Origin: Streptomyces tirandamycinicus
GTDB taxonomy: Bacteria > Actinomycetota > Actinomycetes > Streptomycetales > Streptomycetaceae
Direction of reading: 5' to 3'
DNA length: 64,000 nucleotides
Assembly (NCBI RefSeq): GCF_003097515.1
Contig: NZ_CP029188.1
Location: forward strand, 744,001 to 808,000
Both the position numbers and the translations under genes were made by a program. Shown here piece by piece: positions 49,474 to 58,785 of this stretch. Position 1 is the stretch's first letter, and every line of letters begins with the position of its first letter. The notes beneath the pieces were generated by a model, which was not told the origin of the DNA, made no database searches, and was given only the letters and a program-made list of their open reading frames with translations.

Positions 49474-49532
49474 GCGAGCGGCCCCCTTCCGGGAGGTTGA
49501 GGATGGATCACTGTCGGCAATCCCGATGGTAT

Positions 49533-49627
49533 CCGGATGCGGGCGAAGGCTCCGCATCCGGTTGACGCCGATCCCACTGGCTGGGACTTCTTCCCCGGAT
49601 CCACCTGGGGTTCCTTCGTGGATCCGG
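49533..49627 (-). promoter_or_regulatory. two successive perfect hairpins upstream of trpC
   Basis: CCGGATGCGG (49533-49542) pairs with 49552-49561, and CCGGATCCAC (49595-49604) pairs with 49618-49627. One may terminate the DUF2752 gene, whose stop is at 49648; the other could act in the trpC leader. I found no leader peptide with Trp codons, so classical attenuation is not supported. Confidence 0.5.
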
Positions 49628-49647
49628 CTTTCAGGACGGTGCGCGGA

Positions 49648-50187
49648 TCAGGGCACGAGCCCCGAGCCGAACGGCAGGTTCCGGACAATCGTGAAGACGG
49701 CCAGGATCGCGCCGAGACCCCACCACCAGCCGGGTCCGAGGGTGATCCGCACCGGTTTCGCCGCGGCGGCGCGCACGAGCCAGACGGCCCAGAACACGGC
49801 GAAGAGCAGGAAGCCGGCGACGGCGAGCGCGTTGGCGCCGAGGGCGGTGCCCAGCTCGCCGTGGACGAACGCGTGGGCGCTGCGCAGCCCGCCGCAGCCG
49901 GGGCAGTAGATCCCGGTGAACCGCAGCAGCGGGCAGACGGGGTAGTGGCCGGGCTCGTTCGGGTCGACGGCGCCGACGTAGGCGAAGGCCCCGGCGACGG
50001 CGGCCATCGCGGCCAGCGGCGCGGCGAGCCTGCGGTACGGCGGCGGGGGGCGGTGCGGGGGTGGCGGGGCCGGCCCCCGGTGGTGGTGCCCGGGCGGGTC
50101 CGCCGGCGCGGGCTCGGGTCCCGCCGCGGCGGTGGGGGACGGTCCCGGTACGGGGGTGGCGGCTCGCGCCTCCACCCCGCGGTTCAT
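49648..50187 (-). CDS. DUF2752 membrane protein
   Basis: A 179-residue membrane protein. A Pro/His-rich cytoplasmic leader (residues 1-50) precedes three hydrophobic segments. The family signature CPLLRFTGIYCPGCGGLRSAHAF, here cited for its CPxCGG-like cysteines, lies near residue 90. No enzymatic activity is known to me. Two starts are possible, ATG 50187 and GTG 50196; GGTGG precedes the ATG closely. It sits between the HGxxPAAW gene and trpC, an arrangement common in Streptomyces. Confidence 0.88.
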   Translation of the reverse strand: MNRGVEARAATPVPGPSPTAAAGPEPAPADPPGHHHRGPAPPPPHRPPPPYRRLAAPLAAMAAVAGAFAYVGAVDPNEPGHYPVCPLLRFTGIYCPGCGGLRSAHAFVHGELGTALGANALAVAGFLLFAVFWAVWLVRAAAAKPVRITLGPGWWWGLGAILAVFTIVRNLPFGSGLVP

Positions 50188-50272
50188 GGCTTCCACCCCG
50201 CGATTGTCCCCGGTGGGGTGCGGCGGCGCAGCCCGGGCTCGCCGGGCCGCGCCGTGGCGGGGGACCCGGCGG

Positions 50273-50533
50273 TCAGGAGGCCGTGGCCTCGGCCGCCACC
50301 GGCTGCGCGGCCGGGGTGGCGGCCGGGACGGCCGCGGCCGTCTCCTTCTGGCCGAGGCCGGCGGCCTTCATGGCGACGCCGACGACCCCGCCGGCGACGA
50401 CCACGGCCATGCCGGCCCAGAACCCGAGCGGGTTTGCGGCCACCATGAAGACTCCCGAGATGCAGAAGCCGATGAAGGAGATGGTGACGCCGGTCCAGGC
50501 GGCCGGGGTGTGTCCGTGGCTGCTGCCCGCCAT
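50273..50533 (-). CDS. HGxxPAAW family small membrane protein
   Basis: An 86-residue protein with the defining HGHTPAAW at residues 7-14 and two transmembrane helices, then an Ala-rich tail. The family is conserved next to trp genes in Streptomyces but its function is unknown. ATG 50533 has GAGGAG seven bases upstream. Confidence 0.92.
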   Translation of the reverse strand: MAGSSHGHTPAAWTGVTISFIGFCISGVFMVAANPLGFWAGMAVVVAGGVVGVAMKAAGLGQKETAAAVPAATPAAQPVAAEATAS

Positions 50534-50655
50534 GAAGTGCTCCTCGTTGGTGTTGCGCTGGGGGGGGTGGGTCGGATGGTCCCGCCCCATTGTCCCGTAC
50601 CGGTGGGGCTGCCGGGACGTGGGGGTCGTCACTGATCGCGGGGCGAACGCCTCAC

Positions 50656-50870
50656 CGGTCACCGGTGGGGTCCTCGCCGGGCGGCGGGGTGGTTCCCCGG
50701 CGTCTCAGGCGACGGGTGGGGACTCCCGGCATCCCGCCGGTCCGGGTGAGGTCCTCGCCGGTCGCCGGTCACCGGTCACCGGTCACCGGTGAAGTCTTCG
50801 CCGCCTCACCGGTACGGGTGGGGTCCTCGCCCCTCACCGGTCGCCGGTGGGGTCCTCACCACGGTCGAGG
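50656..50870. repeat. CACCGG-rich repeats extending into the end of a membrane protein gene
   Basis: On the minus strand a unit like GAGGACCCCACCGGCGACCG recurs about four times between 50656 and 50870, with tandem ACCGGTG heptamers near 50768-50800. The rightmost copy is the 3' end of the TIGR02234 gene itself (its last codons, reading EDPTGDR, and the stop). The remaining gap 50534-50655 has no feature. Confidence 0.8.
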
Positions 50871-51484
50871 GCCTTCCACAGCTCCTCGGGCCGGTCGGGG
50901 TCGGCGGCCGGGCGGCGGCCTCCGCGAGGGGCACCGCCCTCGCGCTCGTAGCGCCCGGACATGGCGGGCCATGAGGCGCCGTACCGCAGGGCGAGCAGCC
51001 CGGCGGCCAGGATCAGCAGTCCGCCCGCACCGGTGACGTACGGCCAGACCGTGTGGGTGAGGCCGTCGGCGGCCGCGGCCGTGTCGCCCGTGGTCCGCCG
51101 GGCCCTCTCGTCGAGCGCCGCGCTGTCGGAGGCGCCGAGGAAGGCGGCGGCCGCGGCTCCGGCCCCGCTCAGCGCGAGCAGCGCCGAGACGGTCACACGG
51201 CCCGCGCGGCGGACCGCGAAGACGGCGACGAGGGCGGCGAGTCCCACGACGGCGAGCGCCGCCGGGAGCCCGGTGACGCCACGGCCGTCGGCCTGGAGCG
51301 GCACGCTGCCGGCTCCGACGGCGGCCGTGCCCTCGGCCCAGGTCTGCCCGGAGGCCAGCAGCACCACGGCGGCGCCGGCGGCACCGAGGAGCAGGGCCGC
51401 CGCGAGGCTGCGCCGGCCGCGCGCGGCCGCAGGGGCCGTCCGCTCGGTCTCGGCGCCGGAGTGGGGTACGGGTACGGCAGTCAC
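50834..51484 (-). CDS. TIGR02234-type Trp-operon-associated membrane protein
   Basis: A 216-residue protein with about four hydrophobic segments, the motif SGQTWAEGT in the first loop, and a C-terminal cytoplasmic end SGRYEREGG and ELWKALDRGEDPT typical of this family. Such genes accompany trp genes in actinobacteria; a transport or regulatory role has been guessed but not shown to my knowledge. GTG 51484 lies seven bases after the trpE stop, so it is probably in the trpE transcript. Confidence 0.9.
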   Translation of the reverse strand: MTAVPVPHSGAETERTAPAAARGRRSLAAALLLGAAGAAVVLLASGQTWAEGTAAVGAGSVPLQADGRGVTGLPAALAVVGLAALVAVFAVRRAGRVTVSALLALSGAGAAAAAFLGASDSAALDERARRTTGDTAAAADGLTHTVWPYVTGAGGLLILAAGLLALRYGASWPAMSGRYEREGGAPRGGRRPAADPDRPEELWKALDRGEDPTGDR

Positions 51485-51491
51485 GCCCCCA

Positions 51492-53042
51492 CTATCCCTT
51501 ACGCGTCCCGCCGTCGTGGAGCCGGTTCGCGGTGTGCACGGCACGCAGCACCGCCGCCGCCTTGTTGCGGCACTCGGCGTCCTCGGCGACCGGGTCCGAG
51601 TCGGCGACGATCCCCGCCCCGGCCTGCACATGGGCGGTGCCGTCGCGGAGCAGCGCGGTGCGGATGGCGATGGCGGTGTCGGAGTCGCCGGCGAAGTCGA
51701 GGTAGCCGACGGCCCCGCCGTACAGCCCGCGCCGCGAGGGCTCCAGCTCCTCGATGATCTGCATGGCTCGGGGCTTGGGGGCGCCGGAGAGCGTGCCCGC
51801 GGGGAAGCAGGCGGTGAGCACGTCGAAGGCGGTGCGCCCCTCGGCGACCCGGCCGGTCACGGTGGAGACGATGTGCATGACGTGCGAGTAGCGCTCGATC
51901 GACATGAAGTCGACGACCTCGACGGAGCCTGGCTCGCAGACCCGGCCCAGGTCGTTGCGTCCCAGGTCGACGAGCATGAGGTGCTCGGCGCGCTCCTTGG
52001 GGTCGGCGAGCAGCTCCTCGGCGAGCGCCTGGTCCTCGCGCGGGGTCGCGCCGCGCGGCCGGGTGCCGGCGATGGGGTGCAGCATGGCGCGCCCGTCCTC
52101 GACCTTGACCAGTGCCTCCGGGCTGGAGCCGACGACGTCGAAACCGCCGTCCTCGTGGGGGAAGCGCAGCAGGTACATGTACGGGCTGGGGTTGGTGGCC
52201 CGGAGCACCCGGTAGACGTCGAGGGCGCTCGCCTCGCACGGGGTCTCGAACCGCTGCGACGGCACGACCTGGAAGGCCTCGCCGGCGCGGATGCGCTCCT
52301 TGACGTCCTCCACGGCCGCCCGGAACTCCTCGCCGCTCCACATCGGGCCGGTGTACGGGGGCAGCTCGGAGGGCGGGAGCGCGTGCGGCCGGCTCTCGAG
52401 CGGCCGGGCCAGATCCGCCTCCATGGCGTCGAGGCGGGCGACGGCGTCCGCGTACGCCTCGTCGACGCCGGTGTCCAGGTCGTTGTGGTTGATCGCGTTG
52501 GCGATCAGCAGCACGGAGCCGTCCCAGTGGTCGAGGACGGCGAGGTCGGACGTGAGCAGCATGGTCAGCTCGGGGAGCCGCAGGTCGTCCCGGCCGTGCT
52601 CGCCGATCCGCTCCAGCCGCCGCACGATGTCGTACCCGAGGTAGCCGACCATGCCCCCGGTGAACGGCGGCATGCCCTCGTCGAGGTCCTGCCGGGGGGT
52701 GTGGAGCGCCTGGACGGTCGCCCGGAGGGCCGCCAGCGGGTCGCCCGCCGTGGGGACGCCGACCGGCGGGGTGCCGAGCCAGTGCGCCTCCCCGTCGCGG
52801 ACGGTGAGGGCGGCGGCGGACCGTACGCCGACGAAGGAGTACCGGGACCAGGAGCCCCCTCCCCCACCGCCCACGGTGTGCGAGGTGCCGCCGTCGGCGG
52901 ACTCGAGGAGGAAGGTGCCGGGACGCTCGCCGGCGAGCTTGCGGTAGAGCCCGACCGGTGTGTCGCCGTCCGCGAGGAGGCGCCGGCTGACGGGGACGAC
53001 ACGGCGGTCGGCCGCCAGCTTGCGGAAGGTCTCGAGATCCAT
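51492..53042 (-). CDS. trpE: anthranilate synthase component I
   Basis: A 516-residue enzyme that converts chorismate to anthranilate with a TrpG glutaminase partner, which is not in this window. The allosteric Trp-binding segment FLLESAD is present near residue 45, so feedback inhibition is expected. The chorismate-binding domain carries [50 protein letters not shown] and [12 protein letters not shown]. Its GGGGGG stretch near residue 58 is a short loop extension. ATG 53042; hisI lies 11 bp upstream in the same direction. Confidence 0.96.
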   Translation of the reverse strand: MDLETFRKLAADRRVVPVSRRLLADGDTPVGLYRKLAGERPGTFLLESADGGTSHTVGGGGGGSWSRYSFVGVRSAAALTVRDGEAHWLGTPPVGVPTAGDPLAALRATVQALHTPRQDLDEGMPPFTGGMVGYLGYDIVRRLERIGEHGRDDLRLPELTMLLTSDLAVLDHWDGSVLLIANAINHNDLDTGVDEAYADAVARLDAMEADLARPLESRPHALPPSELPPYTGPMWSGEEFRAAVEDVKERIRAGEAFQVVPSQRFETPCEASALDVYRVLRATNPSPYMYLLRFPHEDGGFDVVGSSPEALVKVEDGRAMLHPIAGTRPRGATPREDQALAEELLADPKERAEHLMLVDLGRNDLGRVCEPGSVEVVDFMSIERYSHVMHIVSTVTGRVAEGRTAFDVLTACFPAGTLSGAPKPRAMQIIEELEPSRRGLYGGAVGYLDFAGDSDTAIAIRTALLRDGTAHVQAGAGIVADSDPVAEDAECRNKAAAVLRAVHTANRLHDGGTRKG

Positions 53043-53053
53043 GGCGTACGACC

Positions 53054-53413
53054 CTACCGGCCCAGGGGGAGGACGTCGGCGTCGAAGCAGGTGCGGTCGC
53101 CGGTGTGGCAGGCGGCGCCGATCTGGTCGACCTTCACGAGGACGGTGTCGGCGTCGCAGTCGAGGGCGACGGCCTTCACGTGCTGGACGTGGCCGGAGGT
53201 GTCGCCCTTGACCCAGTACTCCCGGCGGCTGCGGGACCAGTAGGTGGCGCGCCCGGTGGTGAGGGTGCGGTGCAGTGCCTCGTCGTCCATCCAGCCCAGC
53301 ATCAGCACCTCACCGGTGTCGTACTGCTGGGCGATGGCCGGGACCAGGCCGTCGGCGCTGCGCTTGAGGCGGGCGGCGATGGCGGGGTCGAGTGCGCTGG
53401 GAGTGCTGGTCAT
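53054..53413 (-). CDS. hisI: phosphoribosyl-AMP cyclohydrolase
   Basis: A 119-residue monofunctional HisI; the HisE part is separate, as usual in actinobacteria. It opens the adenine ring of PR-AMP in the third step of histidine synthesis. Metal-binding motifs are [11 protein letters not shown] and [13 protein letters not shown], with [17 protein letters not shown] upstream. ATG 53413; only a weak ribosome site is seen. It is adjacent to trpE, so His and Trp genes share this transcript. Confidence 0.96.
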   Translation of the reverse strand: MTSTPSALDPAIAARLKRSADGLVPAIAQQYDTGEVLMLGWMDDEALHRTLTTGRATYWSRSRREYWVKGDTSGHVQHVKAVALDCDADTVLVKVDQIGAACHTGDRTCFDADVLPLGR

Positions 53414-53484
53414 GCCGCCATTGTGCCGCGCCGGCGGGGCCGTGACCGGGGTGCGTCCACTGGGCGGACGCGGTGCGCCGGTCG

Positions 53485-53490
53485 TAGGCT
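53485..53490 (+). promoter_or_regulatory. candidate leaderless -10 of the TIGR03085 gene
   Basis: TAGGCT ends seven bases before ATG 53498, which would put transcription start at or next to the start codon. No Shine-Dalgarno sequence is present, consistent with a leaderless mRNA; the -35 is not obvious. Confidence 0.4.
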
Positions 53491-53497
53491 GGCCGCC

Positions 53498-54130
53498 ATG
53501 TCGACCCATGCGAAGCGTGAACGACTTCTGCTCGCCGACCTGCTGGAGGCGGCGGGCCCGGACGCCCCGACGCTGTGCGAGGGGTGGAGCACCCGGGATC
53601 TCGCGGCGCACGTCGTGGTGCGCGAGCGGCGCGCGGAGGCCGCGGGGATCGTGCTGGGGCCCCTGAAGAGCCGGCTGGACCGGGTGCAGGCCGAGTTCGC
53701 CGCGAAGCCGTACGAGGAGCTGATCCGGCTGATCCGCACCGGACCGCCGAAGATGTCGCCGTTCGCGATCAAGCAGGTGGACGAGGCGTCGAACACGGTC
53801 GAGTTCTATGTGCACGCCGAGGACGTGCGGCGGGCGCAGTCCGGCTGGACGCCGCGGGAGCTGGACCCGGTCTTCGCGGACGCGCTCTGGGCCCGGCTGG
53901 AGAGATCTGCCCGGCTGCTGGGCCGCAAGGCGCCGGTGGGGCTGGTGCTGCGGCGTCCCAACGGGCAGACGGCGGTGGCGCACCGCGGTGCGCCGGTGGT
54001 GACGGTGACCGGTGAGCCCGGTGAGCTGACCATGTACGCCTTCGGCCGGCAGGACGCGGCGCAGGTGGAGGTCGAGGGCGACAAGGAGGCGGTCGACCGG
54101 GTGGGCAGGGCGCAGCTCGGGATGGGCTGA
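53498..54130 (+). CDS. TIGR03085 family metal-binding protein (DinB/MDMPI-like)
   Basis: A 210-residue protein of the mycothiol-dependent maleylpyruvate isomerase / DinB-like fold. It shows [19 protein letters not shown], with a His ligand, and [24 protein letters not shown], with the second HxxD ligand pair; the C-terminal domain is a small alpha/beta module. Substrate unknown. It is the only rightward gene in a leftward block. Confidence 0.88.
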   Translation: MSTHAKRERLLLADLLEAAGPDAPTLCEGWSTRDLAAHVVVRERRAEAAGIVLGPLKSRLDRVQAEFAAKPYEELIRLIRTGPPKMSPFAIKQVDEASNTVEFYVHAEDVRRAQSGWTPRELDPVFADALWARLERSARLLGRKAPVGLVLRRPNGQTAVAHRGAPVVTVTGEPGELTMYAFGRQDAAQVEVEGDKEAVDRVGRAQLGMG

Positions 54131-54187
54131 GCCAGGGGCCGACGCGGCCTCCGGCACCGCCGCCGGACCGTCACCGGCGCCCCGCGG

Positions 54188-55396
54188 TCAGCCGCCCCCG
54201 GGCGCCGGGTGCCCGGGAGCGAGCGCCTCGGCGATCCCGTTCATGATCGTCTGGGCGGTGTTGCCCTCCGGGGTGTCCTTGCCCTTGGTCGTCGCGACGG
54301 CGATCGCGAGCCGTTCGGCGGGGAGATAGGCCTGGACGGCCGCGTACCCGGAGAACGACGGGTTGGTCAGGATCCAGCCGTTCATGACCAGCACGCCGAG
54401 CCCGAAGTGCTCGGCCTCGGTGTTCTTCAGGCACACCGTGGCCGGGCAGGTCTTCGTCCCGCCGCCGAGTCCGACCGTGCCCGGGTCGAGCTGGGTCCGG
54501 AACGCGGCGGGCGACAGCAGTTCGCCCGTTCCGACCGCCTCCGCCGAGCGCGCCAGGTCGCAGATGTGGGTGGTGAGGACCGCGCCCGGCGCGGTGGTCC
54601 AGGACGGGTTCCAGAAGGTGGACTCCTCGTAGGGGCCCCGCTCCTTGGTGAAGGCGTGCAGCACCGGCTGCGGGATCTCGGGGGTGGACCGGTCGCGGGT
54701 GGCGGCGAGGCCGAGCGGGTCCATGACGCGCTGCCGCAGCAGTTCGTCGAGCGGTGTGCCGCTGATCTTCTCCAGGGCGGCGCCGAGCAGCACGAAGTTG
54801 GCGTGCGAGTAGCTCCAGCCGGTGCCCGGCTCGTACCAGAGGGGGTGGGCGGCCGGGTAGGCGAGCAGTTCCTCCGGCGTCCAGTGCCGGAACGGGGCCG
54901 CCTCCAGCGCGGCGAGGAACTTCGGGTCGGTGACGTAGTCGCGGAGGCCCGAGGTGGAGGCGCCGAGCATGCGCAGGGTGATCTCGCGGGCGTGCGGGGC
55001 GTCGGGCAGCCAGCGGGAGAGGGGGTCGTCGAGCCGGGCCTTCCGCTCGTCCACCAGCTGCAGCAGGACGATCCCCAGGTAGACGATGGCGACCGAGCCC
55101 GCGCGGAAGTGCATAGCGGGCCGGGCGGGGACCCCGGTCATCGACTGCCCGAGGGCGGCCGTGAGGACCTCCTCGCCGTCCCTGGTGACGCGTACCAGCA
55201 CCGAGTTGAGGTGCTGCTCGGCCTTGGCCTGCCGGGCGACGTCCAGTGCCTTCCGCGCCTCGCCGCCGCCGGGCGGCGGCGAGGCGGCGCACGGCGGGCC
55301 GGTTCCGGCGGCCTGTCCGGGGGCGGCCGCCGTGGCGGGGCTCGCGGCGACGAGCGCGCCGGCGAGAAGCAGCATCACCGTACGGGGCGGCCTCAT
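54188..55396 (-). CDS. serine hydrolase (beta-lactamase class C fold), apparently lacking SxxK
   Basis: A 402-residue exported protein with a signal peptide (RTVMLLLAGALVAASPATAAA) and the penicillin-binding/class C fold: FRAGSVAIVYLGIVLLQLVDE, LLRMLGASTSGL-like segment, WYEPGTGWSYSHANFVLLGAALE and DPLGLAATRD. In active members the serine motif is SxxK (GSVTKTFTA type); here it reads SVAI, so the general-base lysine is missing, and YSH replaces the usual YxN. Catalysis is therefore doubtful; it may be a binding protein. CATAGT at 55403-55408 lies six bases upstream of ATG 55396, suggesting a leaderless transcript. Confidence 0.85.
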   Translation of the reverse strand: MRPPRTVMLLLAGALVAASPATAAAPGQAAGTGPPCAASPPPGGGEARKALDVARQAKAEQHLNSVLVRVTRDGEEVLTAALGQSMTGVPARPAMHFRAGSVAIVYLGIVLLQLVDERKARLDDPLSRWLPDAPHAREITLRMLGASTSGLRDYVTDPKFLAALEAAPFRHWTPEELLAYPAAHPLWYEPGTGWSYSHANFVLLGAALEKISGTPLDELLRQRVMDPLGLAATRDRSTPEIPQPVLHAFTKERGPYEESTFWNPSWTTAPGAVLTTHICDLARSAEAVGTGELLSPAAFRTQLDPGTVGLGGGTKTCPATVCLKNTEAEHFGLGVLVMNGWILTNPSFSGYAAVQAYLPAERLAIAVATTKGKDTPEGNTAQTIMNGIAEALAPGHPAPGGG

Positions 55397-55493
55397 ACCC
55401 GCACTATGCGCGCGAACGCGGTGCACCGCCCGGCGGAGCGGGCGCCTCCGTCCACCCTCCGGACACAAGGCCCGAGGGCTGGAACCGAGGTGG

Positions 55494-56264
55494 TCAGCGG
55501 ACGGGGTGCCCGGCCTCCCGCAGCGACTGCTTGACCTGGGAGATCCGCAGATCGCCGAAGTGGAACACGGACGCGGCGAGCACCGCGTCCGCTCCGGCCG
55601 CGATGGCGGGGGCGAAGTCGGCCAGCCTGCCCGCACCGCCGGAGGCGATCACCGGGACCGTGACATGCCTGCGGACGGCCTCGATCATCCTGGTGTCGTA
55701 GCCGTCCTTGGTGCCGTCCGCGTCCATCGAGTTGAGCAGGATCTCGCCCGCGCCCAGCTCGGCCGCGCGATGGGCCCATTCGACGGCGTCGATGCCGGTG
55801 CCGCGGCGGCCGCCGTGGGTGGTGACCTCGAAGCCGGACGGGGTGGTGGTGCCCTCCGAGGTGCGGCGGGCGTCGACGGACAGCACCAGCACCTGGCGGC
55901 CGAAGCGCTCGGCGATCTCGCGGATCAGCTCGGGCCGGGCGATGGCCGCGGTGTTGACGCCGACCTTGTCGGCGCCGGCCCGCAGCAGCTTGTCGACGTC
56001 GTCCGCGGAGCGGACCCCGCCGCCGACCGTGAGCGGGATGAACACCTGCTCGGCGGTGCGGCGCACCACGTCGTAGGTGGTCTCCCGGTCACCGGACGAG
56101 GCCGTGATGTCCAGGAAGGTGAGCTCGTCGGCCCCCTCCGCGTCGTACAGCTTGGCCATCTCGACGGGGTCGCCGGCGTCGCGCAGGTTCTGGAAGTTGA
56201 CGCCCTTGACCACCCGGCCGGCGTCCACGTCCAGGCAGGGGATGACTCGGACGGCGAGCGTCAT
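55494..56264 (-). CDS. hisF: imidazole glycerol phosphate synthase cyclase subunit
   Basis: A 256-residue TIM barrel, partner of HisH, forming imidazole glycerol phosphate and AICAR. Catalytic acids are the Asp in [14 protein letters not shown] and the one in LVLSVDARR; phosphate loops read GGGVRSADD and [14 protein letters not shown] 56264 overlaps the ridA stop as ATGA. Last gene of the his operon. Confidence 0.97.
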   Translation of the reverse strand: MTLAVRVIPCLDVDAGRVVKGVNFQNLRDAGDPVEMAKLYDAEGADELTFLDITASSGDRETTYDVVRRTAEQVFIPLTVGGGVRSADDVDKLLRAGADKVGVNTAAIARPELIREIAERFGRQVLVLSVDARRTSEGTTTPSGFEVTTHGGRRGTGIDAVEWAHRAAELGAGEILLNSMDADGTKDGYDTRMIEAVRRHVTVPVIASGGAGRLADFAPAIAAGADAVLAASVFHFGDLRISQVKQSLREAGHPVR

Positions 56265-56659
56265 GCGGTCCCTCCCCGGTAGGCCTCGACCTCGACCTCG
56301 ACGACCAGCCGGGGATCGACGAAGCCCGAGACGATGAGCATCGACGCGGCCGGGCGCACGGCGCCGAACAGCTCCTTGTGGGCCCGGCCGACCTCGTCGA
56401 CGTCCCGGGCGTGCGTGATGTACATGCGGGTGCGCACGACGTGCTCGCTGCCCAGGCCGAGCCGCTTCAGCGCGGCCAGCGCCCCGTTGAAGGAGTTGAC
56501 GGCCTGGTCGTACGGGCCGCCGTCGACGACCGTGCCGTCGACGATCGACGTGCAGCCGGACACCAGCACCAGGCCGTTCGGCAGCTCGACCGCGCGGGAG
56601 TACCCGAAGGCGTCCTCCCAGGGGCCGGCGGAGCCGACGCGCCGGATCTCGCCGCTCAC
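56261..56659 (-). CDS. RidA family enamine/imine deaminase
   Basis: A 132-residue RidA/YjgF protein that typically hydrolyses reactive 2-aminoacrylate-type intermediates. Seen are [31 protein letters not shown] and [13 protein letters not shown], where the Arg would bind the substrate carboxylate. It lies between priA and hisF with 4-bp overlaps on both sides (GTGA and ATGA), so it is a regular member of the his operon here. Confidence 0.93.
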   Translation of the reverse strand: MSGEIRRVGSAGPWEDAFGYSRAVELPNGLVLVSGCTSIVDGTVVDGGPYDQAVNSFNGALAALKRLGLGSEHVVRTRMYITHARDVDEVGRAHKELFGAVRPAASMLIVSGFVDPRLVVEVEVEAYRGGTA

Positions 56660-57384
56660 CGGGACACCGCCTCCAGGGCCGCTTCCAGGGTGAAGGCCTC
56701 GGTGTAGAGCGCCTTGCCGATGATCGCGCCCTCGACGCCCAGCGGGACCAGCCCGGCGAGCGCCCGCAGGTCGTCGAGGGAGGACACGCCGCCGGAGGCG
56801 ACGACCGGCTTGTCGGTGGCGGCGCAGACGTTCCTCAGCAGCTCCAGGTTGGGGCCCTGCAGCGTGCCGTCCTTGGCGATGTCGGTCACGACGTACCGCG
56901 CGCAGCCCTCGGAGTCGAGCCGGGCCAGGGTCTCGTAGAGGTCCCCGCCGTCGCGGGTCCAGCCGCGGCCGCGCAGGGTGGTGCCCCGTACGTCCAGACC
57001 CACCGCGATCTTCTCGCCGTACTCGGCGATGACCTTGGCGACCCACTCCGGGGTCTCCAGGGCGGCGGTGCCGAGGTTGACCCGGGTGCAGCCGGTGGCG
57101 AGGGCGGCGGCGAGCGAGGCGTCGTCGCGGATGCCGCCGGACAGCTCGACCTTGAGGTCCATGGCCCCGGCCACCTCGGCGATCAGCTCCCGGTTGTCGC
57201 CGGTGCCGAAGGCGGCGTCCAGGTCGACCAGATGCAGCCACTCGGCGCCCGCGCGCTGCCAGGTGAGGGCGGCCTCCAGCGGGGATCCGTAGGGGGTCTC
57301 CGTGCCGGACTCGCCGTGGACGAGGCGGACGGCCAGGCCGTTGCGGACGTCGACGGCGGGGAGGAGTTCAAGCTTCTGAGCCAT
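56656..57384 (-). CDS. priA: bifunctional HisA/TrpF isomerase
   Basis: A 242-residue TIM barrel. The start [20 protein letters not shown] holds the first catalytic Asp; GLDVRG and [19 protein letters not shown] hold the second, with phosphate loops GGIRDD and ASGGVSS. In Streptomyces and mycobacteria PriA serves both ProFAR isomerisation (His) and phosphoribosylanthranilate isomerisation (Trp). No separate trpF is visible near trpC or trpB, which agrees. ATG 57384 follows the hisH stop by two bases. Confidence 0.95.
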   Translation of the reverse strand: MAQKLELLPAVDVRNGLAVRLVHGESGTETPYGSPLEAALTWQRAGAEWLHLVDLDAAFGTGDNRELIAEVAGAMDLKVELSGGIRDDASLAAALATGCTRVNLGTAALETPEWVAKVIAEYGEKIAVGLDVRGTTLRGRGWTRDGGDLYETLARLDSEGCARYVVTDIAKDGTLQGPNLELLRNVCAATDKPVVASGGVSSLDDLRALAGLVPLGVEGAIIGKALYTEAFTLEAALEAVSR

Positions 57385-57386
57385 GA

Positions 57387-58028
57387 TCAGAGGGTCTCGA
57401 TCCAGTTGGTGAGGAGCTGGGCTCCGGCGTCGCCGGACTTCTCGGGGTGGAACTGGGTCGCCCACAGCGCGCCGTTCTCGACGGCCGCGACGAAGGGCTC
57501 CCCGTGGGTGGCCCAGGTGACCTTCGGGGCGGCCATGGCCGCGCTGGTCACCTCGAAGTCCCACTCGCGCACGGCGTAGGAGTGGACGAAGTAGAAGCGG
57601 TCTCCGGCGTCGAGGCCGGCGAACATCTGCGAGTCCCCGGGGGCCTTGACGGTGTTCCAGCCCATGTGCGGGACGACCGGGGCGTTCAGCGGGCCGACGA
57701 CGCCGGGCCACTCGTCGAGGCCCTCCGTCTCGACGCCGTGCTCGATGCCGCGCGCGAAGAGGATCTGCATGCCGACGCAGATGCCCATGACGGGACGGCC
57801 GCCGGAGAGCCTGCGGTCGACGACCCAGTCGCCGCGCGCCTGCCGCAGCCCGGCCATGCAGGCCGAGAAGGCGCCGACGCCGGGCACCAGCAGCCCGTCG
57901 GCGTTCATGGCGGCGTCGAAGTCGCGGGTGATCTCGACGTCCGCGCCGACCCGGGCGAGGGCGCGCTCGGCGGAGCGGACGTTGCCGAAGCCGTAGTCGA
58001 AGACGACGACGCTCTTCCCCCCGCTCAT
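57387..58028 (-). CDS. hisH: imidazole glycerol phosphate synthase glutamine amidotransferase subunit
   Basis: A 213-residue class I glutaminase that feeds ammonia to HisF. The nucleophile Cys is in [11 protein letters not shown]; the His/Glu pair is in QFHPEKSG. The start [13 protein letters not shown] is characteristic. ATG 58028 overlaps the stop of the small membrane protein gene (ATGA). Confidence 0.97.
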   Translation of the reverse strand: MSGGKSVVVFDYGFGNVRSAERALARVGADVEITRDFDAAMNADGLLVPGVGAFSACMAGLRQARGDWVVDRRLSGGRPVMGICVGMQILFARGIEHGVETEGLDEWPGVVGPLNAPVVPHMGWNTVKAPGDSQMFAGLDAGDRFYFVHSYAVREWDFEVTSAAMAAPKVTWATHGEPFVAAVENGALWATQFHPEKSGDAGAQLLTNWIETL

Positions 58029-58189
58029 GACCACACGTCCAGTCGCAGGACGCCGGCGGCGAGGCACATCGCGGCGCCGGCGGACAGCAGCACGATCAGG
58101 CCCTTGGGCATCTGCTGCCGGGCGAAGGAGATGATGCCGCCGACCAGGAACAGCCCGACGACGATCAGCACCGTGGAGACACCGTTCAC
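58025..58189 (-). CDS. small two-helix membrane protein in the his operon
   Basis: A 54-residue peptide with two hydrophobic helices ([19 protein letters not shown] and [19 protein letters not shown]) joined by RQQMPK. It lies between hisB and hisH and overlaps hisH by four bases, so it is translated in step with the operon. I recall a similar small gene at this place in other Streptomyces; function unknown. GTG 58189 starts one base after the hisB stop codon; a longer frame is not credible. Confidence 0.75.
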   Translation of the reverse strand: MNGVSTVLIVVGLFLVGGIISFARQQMPKGLIVLLSAGAAMCLAAGVLRLDVWS

Positions 58190-58191
58190 GG

Positions 58192-58785
58192 CTACAGGGC
58201 ACCCTTCGTGGACGGCAGGATTCCGGCTGCGCGCGGGTCGCGCTCCGAGGCGTAGCGCAGCGCCCGCGCCAGCGCCTTGAACTGGCATTCCACGATGTGG
58301 TGGGCGTTGCGCCCGTACGGCACGTGGACGTGCAGCGCGATCTGCGCCTGGGCCACGAAGGACTCCAGGATGTGCCGGGTCATCGTGGTGTCGTACGCGC
58401 CGATCATCGGCGCCATGTTCTCCGGCTCGGTGTGCACGAGGTACGGGCGGCCGGACAGGTCGACCGTCACCTGGGCGAGCGACTCGTCCAGCGGCACGGT
58501 GCAGTTGCCGAAGCGATAGATGCCGACCTTGTCGCCGAGGGCCTGCTTGAAGGCGGCGCCCAGCGCGAGGGCGGTGTCCTCGATGGTGTGGTGGCTGTCG
58601 ATGTGCAGGTCGCCGTCGGTCTTGACGGTGAGGTCGAACAGACCGTGGCGGCCGAGCTGGTCCAGCATGTGGTCGAAGAAGCCGACCCCGGTCGACACAT
58701 CGACCTTCCCGGTGCCGTCGAGATCGATCTCGACGACGACGGACGTCTCCTTGGTGGTCCGCTCGACGCGTCCTACGCGGCTCAT
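58192..58785 (-). CDS. hisB: imidazoleglycerol-phosphate dehydratase
   Basis: A 197-residue monofunctional dehydratase with the two metal-binding repeats: [16 protein letters not shown] and [17 protein letters not shown], plus [14 protein letters not shown]. There is no phosphatase domain. ATG 58785 overlaps the hisC stop by ATGA. Confidence 0.97.
   Translation of the reverse strand: MSRVGRVERTTKETSVVVEIDLDGTGKVDVSTGVGFFDHMLDQLGRHGLFDLTVKTDGDLHIDSHHTIEDTALALGAAFKQALGDKVGIYRFGNCTVPLDESLAQVTVDLSGRPYLVHTEPENMAPMIGAYDTTMTRHILESFVAQAQIALHVHVPYGRNAHHIVECQFKALARALRYASERDPRAAGILPSTKGAL

Noticed and set aside
49470..49688. Tryptophan leader peptide before trpC
   Set aside because: The only open frame in the leader contains no Trp codon and no suitable ribosome site.
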